From contig CAIIXF020000001.1 of the NCBI GenBank assembly GCA_903813345.2, positions 34,503,366 through 34,567,365 on the forward strand: a DNA stretch of 64,000 nt. The letters are read 5' to 3'. Made by a program: the position numbers and the translations under genes. Every line of letters starts with the position of its first letter. The stretch's first letter is position 1. The notes below the pieces were generated by a model, which worked only from the letters and a program-made list of their open reading frames with translations, made no database searches and was not told the DNA's origin. Below, one piece after another: positions 25,650 to 36,300 of the stretch. This DNA comes from Owenia fusiformis. Its lineage: Eukaryota > Annelida > Polychaeta > Sabellida > Oweniidae.

Positions 25650-26296
25650 AGAACTACGGCAACGCCAGAGCGTAGCGAATCGTTAAATTGAGGCCATTTT
25701 TCAAAATGGCCACCTTCTACCAAAAGTGTCATGAGACAGTGTGCCATGCTTATAGTATTCACATACCAAATATGAACAAAATCGCTCCACTACTTTTCGA
25801 GTTATAGTAAAATATGTTAAAATGGCCGCCTTCTACCAAAAGTGTCAATAGACAGTGTGCCGTGCTTATAGTGTTCACATACCAAATATGAACAAAATCG
25901 CTCCACTACTTTTCGAGTTACAGCAAAAATCATAAAATAACGAGTAAAGGCCGCCATTTTTCAAGATGGCTGCCATGTGCTTCTTTAATATCTACATTTC
26001 TAGCTTTATTAATGTCCTACATAATTTGTTTTACATTTGAAACATTGCTATTACAGTTTTACTAATAGCACCTAAATTACTGTAAAATCGGCACTAAAAT
26101 GGCCGCCATTTTTTAATGAGCGGCCATTTTGAAAATCAGCTTTTGAGCAGAACTTCTACCCCCTTAGGGTATATGTGTACAAAATATGAACAAAATGGGG
26201 CCAACGGTATTTGAGTTATTGCCCGGACGGACAGACGTACGGACGGACGGAGGCGTTCCCTATATCCCTCCGAACTTCGTTCGATGGGATAACTAA
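25650..26296 (+). mobile_element. Terminal-microsatellite tandem-repeat element, family A
   Basis: Starts 'acggcaacgccagagcgtag', has two ~115-bp units around 'accaaatatgaacaaaatcg' plus 'ctccactacttttcgag', several 'aaatggccgcc' motifs, a GGAC microsatellite (26223-26252) and the end 'cgaacttcgttcgatgggat'. It is a shorter copy of the elements at 1-985 and 62819-64000. Confidence 0.8.
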
Positions 26297-26470
26297 AGAG
26301 GTGTTTTGATAAACATGTAATTCAATAAATACTGATACAAAAGCAGTTATATTAATAAAACACAAATTTAAAAAGAAAAAATATTCCTTAATTTGATTCA
26401 ATTTGTTTCAACTAAGAACTTGGAAAAAATAAATCAGTTGTTTGCAACCAATTGTGTTGAATAATTAATA

Positions 26471-26595
26471 CAAGGCATTGACATGCAAAATGTGACCAGT
26501 GTAATTTGCTACAGATGCCAAACGCCGCCAAATGCCAAGCGATGAACACTTACAACAAAAAAGTTGGAGACCATAACAATATGTCACCACTTAAA
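26471..26595 (+). repeat. Short dispersed repeat, family H, copy 2
   Basis: 'caaggcattgacatgcaaaa' to 'aacaatatgtcaccactt'. More diverged than copies 1 and 4. Confidence 0.6.
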
Positions 26596-26644
26596 TTGTT
26601 TGTCTTTTTTAGAACTGATTGACAGATATTTCTAGTTAAATATA

Positions 26645-27522
26645 CTCCTCAAAAAAGTTAAGGACCTCATAGGTTTACATGTTAACCCCCATATTTGTTT
26701 AACGACTGTTTTCTAAGCGGGGAACAAAAGAAATCCCAATAAAGTAAATAAATCTGTATCTTGATTCTATTCGCTATAAAGTCCGCAACGTTTCAATGTT
26801 ATATCTCCATTACATTCTGTCAAAATTTGATGTCAAAATTGATGAATTTCATGAAATGTAACAAAAATGGCAGATCCCATGTTAAACAAATGGGGAATGG
26901 TGGCTTAGGGGCAACTCAGATTTTGGAATATCTATTCAGCAAAACATTTATTAAAAATACTTTATAAGTAGAAAATTGAATGATTTTACATTTTACATGC
27001 TAAATGTCTCGCTTATGTTGTTAAAATTAGCGATACGGGGCGTTAAAGTAATTTTGACCACCTCACTGAACCACCTGTGTTATTTCAATAAGAGGTTCAT
27101 TAAAAAATTATTGAATTTGAAACCATTAACTTTTGTAAAGCCTGGACAATTAAATCATATTTTTGTCGAGTAGACAATTTAGCAAATTTAATTATCTCTT
27201 ACAATCTCAATTCTGAGAGCAATCGGATGGATGGATCGTTCCTCATATGACTTATGGCAACCCAACCATTCCCCATTTGTTTAACATGGGATCTGCCATT
27301 TTTGTTAAATTTCATGAAATTCATCAATTTTGACATCAAATTTTGACCCAATGTAATGGAGATATAACATTGAAACGTTGTGGACTTTATAGTGAATAGA
27401 ATCAATATACAGATTTATTTTCTTTATTGGGATTTCTTTTGTTCCCCGCTTAGAAAACAGTCGTTAAACAAATATGGGGGTTAACATGTAAACCTATGAG
27501 GTCCTTAACTTTTTTTGAGGAG
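26645..27522. mobile_element. Tc1/mariner-type MITE with ~255-bp inverted arms
   Basis: TA dinucleotides flank an element whose ends are 'ctcctcaaaaaagttaagga' and its inverse. Left arm 26645-26900 and right arm 27270-27522 are near-identical inverted copies that include 'ggggttaacatgtaaac'-type and 'aaaatggcagatcccatg' blocks. The TIR style and TA target point to the IS630-Tc1-mariner superfamily. The ~370-bp centre codes for no transposase. Confidence 0.85.
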
Positions 27523-27652
27523 TATAGTTCATTCATGCAATGATGCCATCGAGAAATGTGGTACTTTTAAGAGTATCAAAATGGCTGTAGCAGAGTAGCA
27601 AAGACTTAGAAATACAACAAATAGGTGAGGTATTAAAAGGCCAAAGGAAACT

Positions 27653-28433
27653 AAAAAACGGCAACTCCACATAGCAAATCCCAACAAACACTATATAAAT
27701 CATGAATCTGTACAGTCACAATGTAATATTTACTCTTCTCTTCAATAAATATTTGAGACCATTGTAGTGTCATTTTACCATACTTTCAAGATAACTCTAA
27801 GTAATGGCGAATTCCTGCTCTAGGCAGCCATTTTGAATTTTCTGAGGCACAAATCAGAAAAACAATACCATAATTGTGATCTACTCTGAAACTCCTTCAA
27901 TTTGAGTATAATATAGCCATACTTTAAGAGATCAAAAAATAATTGCGAAATCCCACATTAGGCGGTCATTTTGAATTTTACGAGGCCCGGATCAGAAAAA
28001 CGATACAATATTTGAAATCTACTCTCTTAATTGCCTTTCATTTGAGTATAATAAAGCTATACTTTAAAAACATCTCAAAATTAATGCAAATTCCTGTTTT
28101 TCGAACCCCCCATTCAAGGCACCTTGGGGTCAGGGTGAAAGACACGGTGTATATGTGAAATAGATAGATCTTGTGAATATACTACCAAAATTTCAAATAA
28201 TAATATTTATTATTTTTAAGATTTTTACAAAAATTCCCGCCATTTTTAAACCGGCGGCCATCTTGAAAATGTTTTTCACCAATATACATCTTTCCACCAA
28301 ATATGAAGAAAATCTGTCAACTAGTATTCAAGTTATCTTCCGGACAGATGAAAGGACGGACTGACTGACTGACGGACAGACGGATGGACAGCTTCACTAT
28401 ATCCCTACTGAACTTCGTTTGTTGGGATAATAA
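27653..28433 (+). mobile_element. Terminal-microsatellite tandem-repeat element, family C
   Basis: Starts 'acggcaactccacatagcaa' plus 'atcccaacaaac', has two ~120-bp units with 'cattttgaattttctgagg' and 'tttgagtataatatagccat', a GACGGAC microsatellite (28353-28388) and the end 'ttcgtttgttgggataataa'. Its uninterrupted 'gtataatatagccatac' is the empty-site counterpart of the MITE at 59062-59841. Confidence 0.8.
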
Positions 28434-28546
28434 ATCCTTCCATTGGACTTATTTCCACTCTATTATTCAGAAAATAGTCTCATGATTCAAGCCTGGCTAC
28501 ACCCCTATCCTTTGAACACTAGCAAGGTGGAAAGTGTAGAAATGGA

Positions 28547-28621
28547 ACAAGGCATTCACATGCAAAATGTCATCACCTACCATTTGTTACACACATCCCC
28601 TTCTGGTGGTGACATAAAAAA
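28547..28621 (+). repeat. Short dispersed repeat, family H, copy 3
   Basis: 'caaggcattcacatgcaaaa' plus 'tgtcatcacc', ending 'ggtggtgacataaaaa'. It lies just downstream of the PHF14 stop codon, in the likely 3' UTR or flank. Confidence 0.65.
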
Positions 28622-28802
28622 GAATGCTACTGCTGTCATGATGAACAGTCTTAAGTATCTATGAAAATCCATCCAATGAAAATCACATTTTGAGAATTTT
28701 TAAGACAAAAAATTGTCAATGCCTAAAAATGGTTTCTGAATTACATTTTGCAATACTGTACAACTAATCTTCTATATAAGAATTTTGTCATGTGCCTCTA
28801 CT

Positions 28803-30369
28803 TTAATGTTCAACTGTCTCATTTTCTTTACTTTCCTCTCTGTGTACATCAGTATCTAAGATGGGCTTCTTCATCCCAACTTTACCATCAGCAACATCAG
28901 CTTTATTCTCAAGTTGATTTGTGATTTCTAGTTTGTCTTTAATAGCACCTGGTTTCATAGGCCTCTCCTCATTTTCATCTACTGAGTCTGAATAAGCTTC
29001 AATGTTAGACTTTGCAGTTACATGTTTAGATTTGCTATGTGCTGAGAGATCCAAAGGTTGTGACATGTCACTATCTTCCATTGATTCTAGACTGTTATCC
29101 TGATCAGTAACATCTTTGTTGTCCTTTTCATCGTGTTTCTCAGAGTCATATTCACCATTTATATGATTATCTTTAATATTTTTGGATTGGATTTCTGATT
29201 CATTTGTTTCAATGTTTGGTTTAGTATCATGATCAGTGTTTTCATTTGAAAGTGATTTTGTGGAGTTTTGCTGTTTTTCTGACTGCTCCAATATATCAGT
29301 CTTTAGGTCTACTGCACTAAGCTCACTATGTTTATCAGATCTATCAGTGTCATGTGTATTTGACTCAGCTTCTCTATCGATTTCCTTAATGTCCTTATTA
29401 CCTGATGACTTCATTATACAAGATACATTTTCTTCAGATTTGCCCCTTTTAGTGCAATTTTCCTGAATGTTTTGAGATTCTAATTTGACAGTATCTGAAA
29501 TCTCACTTTCTGGTTTTACATCTTTGACAACTGATACTTTAGTTTCATGTCCATCAGTTTCATTCTGTGGAGTTTCAACTTTGTTGGTGATGTTTTTAAT
29601 ATTAGGGTCTTTATTCAAGGTTTCACCTTGAGGGGCTTCAGTAATTGATTTCCTGCTTGCTGTAAAAGCTGCTTGTTTTCTAGCTATTTCTTTCTTCATA
29701 GCAGGAGTTATTATCCGAGGTCTAGGTGCACTAGTCATTTTGATGTAAGTCTTAGATGTTTTTGATTTGATTTTCTCTATAGTGTTTTCAACCAGTGTCC
29801 TTTTTGATTTGTTATTTGGTAAGTGTAGTCCTTTAGTCATATCTATGATGCATGAAGGTGCATCTTGCTGAACAGACTGATTCCCATTCAATGATATTCC
29901 CTGTTTTGGTGGTGTAGATTGTTTTAAATCTTCAATACCTGTAGCTACCATGCTTTTAATTTCTTGTGTTGTTGCCAAACTTAGATTATTTTTCATTGTC
30001 AAATTCAGCCTTTTTGTAACAGGACCCATATTTCCTTTGGGACTGATTTTCTTTTTGTTATGGAGTGAGCACCGTGTGTTTTTCCATCTTGGTCTTTTCC
30101 GGATAAAGTTTGGATCCTTTTCGACACTGGATTTCTGAACTGGTGGTACAACATTCGTGACTAGAATCTCACCTTCGCTGTCATTGTGTGCATGAGACTG
30201 AAGTTTTGGTTTTCCTTTCAATGGACTTGGTGTTTTATTGTCATTAGAGGAGTCAGAGCTTGTGAGGTCACAGGCGGCACAATGCCACGCATAGCCATGT
30301 TGTTTGGGGGTGCGCCTAGATGGTGGGTCCAGACATTGAAAGTGGTAATACTTGCGGCATTCGTCACAC
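28803..30369 (-). CDS. PHF14: PHF14 last coding exon: second half of PHD4 and long acidic/polar tail
   Basis: The acceptor is 'tatttcag' (read on minus) at 30371-30370; the stop TAA is at 28805-28803. The exon encodes 521 residues. The first ~40 complete PHD4 (CDECRKYYHFQCLDPPSRRT, then WHCAACD). The rest is rich in S, K, E, D, N and T and predicted disordered by composition. Clusters of basic residues ('KRPRWKNTR', 'HNKKKISPKG') may act in nuclear import. A PLDLS pentapeptide in 'MSQPLDLSAHSK' is at 29057-29043. Repeated 'DTD', 'SEI' and 'NET' words give the tail a low-complexity look. No second domain was recognised. Confidence 0.93.
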
Positions 30370-33300
30370 CTGAAATATGATGGGAATAGTAAATTGCTGC
30401 CAATTACCCTAAATTCCATTCAGTTACCCACACTATTCTCTGACTGATACAGATGGTTTTACAGTTTACATTTTACAGTCAGGTTTACAGGATGGAAAAA
30501 ATTAGCTTCAATGGCCTTTTAACGGGAGTTATGATTTTGAACTGAATGATAGCTAATTATTCTATATTCTTTATGAATACAGGCAAAATATCAAATAATA
30601 TTTCTAATTCAAAGAGTCAAGTCTCATGTTAAGGGTAGCTGTCAATTGGTGTAACTGGTCAATGGTAGAAATGAATTCAAAGAGGTCACAGGCTAACATA
30701 ACTATCAGATATTTCATTCTTCATCTTCAACATCTCATACATTTCTATACAATAAACTATAAATGTGTATCATTAGACTATGCATAAGCTTTGAAAATAT
30801 AAGTTTTCAACTTACTTGACACATGTTTTAGTTGTGCCAGGCATAGCACATGTGACACAAGTCACTTCTACTGGACCTCTTTGGACTTTAGGCTTCACAA
30901 CCTTGGGCCTTGGAACTGGCCTGGAAAGTTCCTCTACCTTGGGTCTCTGGGCAGCCTCAGGTGGCCTATGGTAATCCTCAAATACCTTAGACCTAGAGGC
31001 AGGGGGCTGTTTGTAATGGTCCTCTAATACAAGAGCATTGCTCAGCTCTGTGGTTATGACAACAGGCTGAAATATTAATAAAAATAGCAAATTTTTACAT
31101 TACATATTACACAGTGTCTTATTTCTTGTTTACTGAGCAAATGCCAACTACATATTGATGTGGTACTGGCAATCTAATTTATAATATTTGGATAATGCAG
31201 ATATCACAGTGATCAAAAAGTGACAAAATTTTGATCACCCTACGAGCGCTGATCATGATCGCACTTGACGAAATGATGCCTCCAGGTGCAGTATATCTAT
31301 CTAATAAAAATAGTACCGTGGGTACTGGGGTCACATGGTGTTGCTCAAAAGTGAATGATGGCTAAAATGACAGAAAAAACGGATATAATTTTTTGTAACA
31401 AAATTATTTCAAGCCACTTGCCACTATTTTGGACTGACTAAGAGACAGATGGACAAATCAATGTTAAGTATAAGTAAAATGGCTGAAAATAAAAAAATGG
31501 CGGCCATTTTGAAAATAGGCGAGCTTTTGAGCCAGGAGTCATAGGGGAGTTTTCTGCATTGATGTTGAACAGAAACAACTTAAAACAGGAATCCTATCGA
31601 CAGAGGTTTTAAAACATGCCAGTGTTGTTGACGGAAAAGTGGATTTCGCGAGTCAGATGGACAAATCAATGTTAACTAAAATGGCTGAAAATAAAAAAAA
31701 TGAATATAATTTTTCGCTGATTTTTTGTAACAAAATTATTTCATATATCTACTCTTTACATTGACATGGATTTTTACAATGTAGGACACCTGAAATTATT
31801 TGTAAAGCTAGGAAATGGGTCAAAAGTGAATTTCGTGAGACAAAAATGGCGGCCATTTTGAAAATAGGCGAGCTTTTCAACCAGGAGTCATAGGGGAGTT
31901 TTCTGTATTGATGTTGAACAGAAATAACTTTAAAACAGAAATCCTATCAACAGAGGTTTTAAAACGTGCCACTATTGTTGATGGACGGACGTAAAGACGG
32001 ACGCACGGAAGACGCATGGATGGACGGACGGATGGATGGACGGACGGACGGACAGACGGACAAGTGAGTGATTGCAAAAGCTCACCATGTGAGCTAATAA
32101 ACATTCAGTAATTCAGATAATTTTAAGTATTTCTATCCTGCTCTCCAAGAAAATGTGTTTTACAAAAAAATATAGATCAAGAGCGCGTGGATTTTCCATT
32201 TAAAAGCGATTCCCGGGTACTTGATCAAAATAACGTCACAATTAGATCACTGTGATGTTTTCCAAAATAAATTCCTGTAAAATAGAATGAGTCACCCGGT
32301 ACATGCTTTTCATATATAACATTATATCAATGTACACATTTTTTCTTGTAATAAAGGTTACAGCTTTTCTCAATTTGTAATTTCAATGTATTATAAAATG
32401 TCCCAACGTTTTACTTACTGGTGAAAATTGAATAATGAATATACATGTCATGATATAGTAGACTATAGGGAGAAAATCAATAAACTCAAGGCCTGTGTTA
32501 CACTTGCTAACTGCATATTGAATGCTCTTACTATGCTAGAATATTTTCTCTCCCTATACACCGGTAGTATCCAAAGCCCCGCTATGATTTCAAAGTCGCG
32601 AGCAAGTTCCCGCTGAAATCGCGAGGAATAAAAAAGTGATGGCTTGTCTTTTGTTTACTTGAATTGTATGATGTACAAAACGTTTTCTTTTTAATTTTCC
32701 GCAATGATTATATATATCTTTTATTGACTCTCTGATGTCATTGCAATGACATATTAGTCACTACAAACTACAATATACAAAATTAAACTAAGACTAAACT
32801 AACTACTTCATAGGAAATATACAAAGTTGTAAAATACAATTACAGCATCACAAAATGTAAAATACAAAAATGAGATAATTGTAAAATACAGATACAAAAT
32901 GACAGAATTTAAAACATCAGTGTGATGTATCATTGTTACAATATTAATCCAGTTTTTTGAATGAATGATAAATGAACTTTGCTAGATGTAAAATTACATA
33001 AGAATTTTTATGAGACAAAAGCTTTTTGAAAATAAAGTTAGGACTTCCTACAAAATTAAATTGCGTAAGGGTGTCAAACAAAAGTTTTCTCTCTGTTGTA
33101 TTTTTCTTACACACCATGATAAAGTGTTGTTCATCTTCTAAAATACCACACATATTACATAAACGTTCATCCAAAGGTCTTGGCTTAGGCTTCAAATGAC
33201 GACCAATTTCTATATGTAATTTGTGTGAACTAAGCCTAAATCTACTTATTGCTTGTCTGTAATTTTTATTTTGTATATTTAAATAACCCTCTCTTTCAAA

Positions 33301-36300
33301 GACATTTTTGAATGTTATGTAAGTTCTTAAAACAGGATATTTGAAAATATCTTTCTGCCACTGAGACTTATAATTCTGATACAGTTTTTTTGTTATCATC
33401 TTGATAAAAATATAATCATCATCGATCTTTTGAGTTTCCCAATATGAGAATAAATCACATTTTTTCAAAATATCAATGATTTTGTTTGACCAAGTGCCTT
33501 TAAAACCCAGTTGGCTCATTTCACGGTCATGCGTATATGTTTTATGAAGAATGTTTCCAGGTGATAGATGAATTAAACGGAGCCAATATTTAATTAACTT
33601 AATTTCAAAACGTATTTTTAATGGGTAACGTCCTAATTCTCCATAGACTGCTGGTGTTGCTGTTGATTTTTTAACACCTAATAAACTTTTAAGAAAAGAT
33701 AAATGCATTGTCTCTATTGTCTTAAGATGTTTTTCATTAATCCACACCTCTGAAGCATAAGTTAGGATAGGTTCAACTAAAGAGTCAAAAAGGTGCAATG
33801 CAAGATTAACTGGAATGTCATTAAATTTTTTATATTGCTGTTTAACTTTAAACAAAGCTTTTCTTGCCTGCTCTTTTAGATAACATACATGCTGGTCAAA
33901 ATTCTTAGTTTTGCTGAATACACATCCTAGATATTTATATTGCTCAACACTTTCTATTGCACTATCATTGAATGTGAAAACTATATCAAATTTTGAGTTA
34001 AAAACAATTGATTTTGTCTTCATTGTGTTAACTATAAGATGATATCTCTTACAAAAATCAAAAAGACAATTGAGCAAAGTTTGGGCGCCATCTTTACTAT
34101 TTGACATCAAAATAAGATCGTCAGCCCAAAGTAAGTGGTTTAACATATTTCCATCAAATTGAATACCATTTTCTTTTGGTAGATTATCTTTTAAATCATC
34201 ATTACATGGTATTGAGACTAAAAAGGCAACTGATGGAAAAAAGTATCACGAGCGGTCACTCTGTGGTTCTTTATTTGACAATTGAAGAGAGAAAAGTGTC
34301 ATCTTAAATCTTTATCTATATATTTCTATACGTTATATGTGAAGAACTACGTTGTCCTGTGATTGAAATAATGGTAGTGATTTGAAATAAAAATGTACTG
34401 AGTTTCACTTCCTAAAGCTTTACAGAACACTTTATATTTCAATTTTATCATATCTCTCAAGGCCCAGCTTCTAGCGGAGCAAAAAAAGCAAAGACCCCGC
34501 TGAAATCATGAAGAGGCACCGCTGAAAACATGAGGAGGTCCCGCTGAAAACAGGAGCAAGTGTCTCTCAAAAATGGAATGAATCCTGATTATACCGTGAA
34601 AATCTCCCACTATCGTACCCAGCTTAATCCACTATTTTACCTAGTTTCATGAATACATCATTTGTTGAATTCTCAAAAACAACAAATACTGTATTGATAT
34701 AGTACATATTATGATACGTTGTAATGGAAAAATGTGATGAGAATTAGATCGGATGAAATGTTAAAAGTTTAACCTCATTTTCATAATTACGATGTGAACA
34801 TAAAGGTTGTTGATTTTACGCATCAAATCTAATCAATTCAACTGTTTGAAAAGAAAGTGGAATTCCATCATATATGAGTAACAAGTCGATATTTAGTAAG
34901 ATTCATGCGTAAGCTAAAACGATTAAGTCAGGAAAATGTTCAGTTATACTATTTTTGTCTCAATCTCCCGTTGCCAGCTTGGATACTCACTCACTCACTC
35001 AACCACCCACTAACCCACCCACTAACTCACTCACTTTTTCCCTCCCTTTTCAGAAATGAACGAACGCACGAACGAATGCAAAAAGTATTTACCAACAAAT
35101 AACAAATGAACCCTCGCATGGACACACGCACGAACGAAGGCATGCACGAATAAATGCACACATGAATGAACGGTCAGACGAACGTACCCATGCACACACG
35201 AACGGTCGTTTGTACACACAAACCGACGGCTAGACAAACACGCGCAAAAACGACCAGACGAACGAACCCACGCATGAACGGCTGGTCGAAAGAACGCATC
35301 CACGGACGAAAGGACGTTCAGATAGACGCACTCATGAATGAATGAGCAGACGAAAACAAGCACGAGCGGACAAACGTATGCACGCACGAACGACCGGTCG
35401 AACGAATGCATGAACGAACGGCCGGTAGAACAAACGCACGCACGAGCGAACGGACGGTCGGACGAACGCACACTTGAACGAATGGATGGTCGGACGAACG
35501 CACGCACGCGCTAACGATCGGACGGACGAACGCCCGAACGGACGGTGGGACAAATAAATGCACGAATGAACGATTGAACGGGCGCTGTCACGAACGGACA
35601 GTTTGACGATCGCACGAATGGACGATTTGACTATTGCACGAATGCACGAACGAATGAACGAACAAACAGTCAGACGAACGCATGCCTGAGCGAACAAATT
35701 TCGAACGAACGCACCAACGAACGAACGGAAGGTCGAACAAAAGCACACACGAACGTAGTCGGACGAACGCACGCAAGAATGGACAGTCAGAAGAACAAAC
35801 AAGCCAATGAAATATATGTGTCCTCAGAAATTCCTTGGAACATAGAATTATATAGAATTTACATTTAACTGTCCAAATGTACAAAGTCTGTTTACACATT
35901 TAAGAATTTTATTTCATGACGACACTGACAGATGGATCAAACTGCCTGAAGTTGCAGAAGAAATAGTTGCGATGTTGCCATTGATATGTTATAATGGTAT
36001 TTATACGTGATTGGCACGTTCTTGTACGTTCATATAAAGAAACTCAATATCTTCATGGAATAATAATGCAACTTTCCTCGCGATCGAAGCGGGACCTCCT
36101 CACGTTTTCAGCGGGACCTCCTCATGTTTTCAGCGGGGCCACTGAAACACCTTTAATGATGTATTTCGACCCCCATGGCAGACGTAATTGCACAGTTACT
36201 TAGCAATACAGACCATATTGATCCAATATGTATTATGGTGTACAGGGTGATCCAGAAGTAACGTCAAAGATGTTGTAATTTCAAAAGTATTCATCAGATC

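Noticed and set aside
29236-30380. Plus-strand open frames within the last PHF14 exon
   Set aside because: Shadows of the strong minus-strand exon; no independent motifs.
34969-35040. ctcactcactcaac... tract as a possible telomere-like or CRISPR-like array
   Set aside because: A simple degenerate microsatellite next to the GAACG minisatellite; no regular spacers, and the context is a eukaryotic genome.
35031-35899. Long minus-strand open frames rich in R, S, V, C, F
   Set aside because: They are translations of the GAACG/GCAC minisatellite in three overlapping frames; no domain, no splice context.
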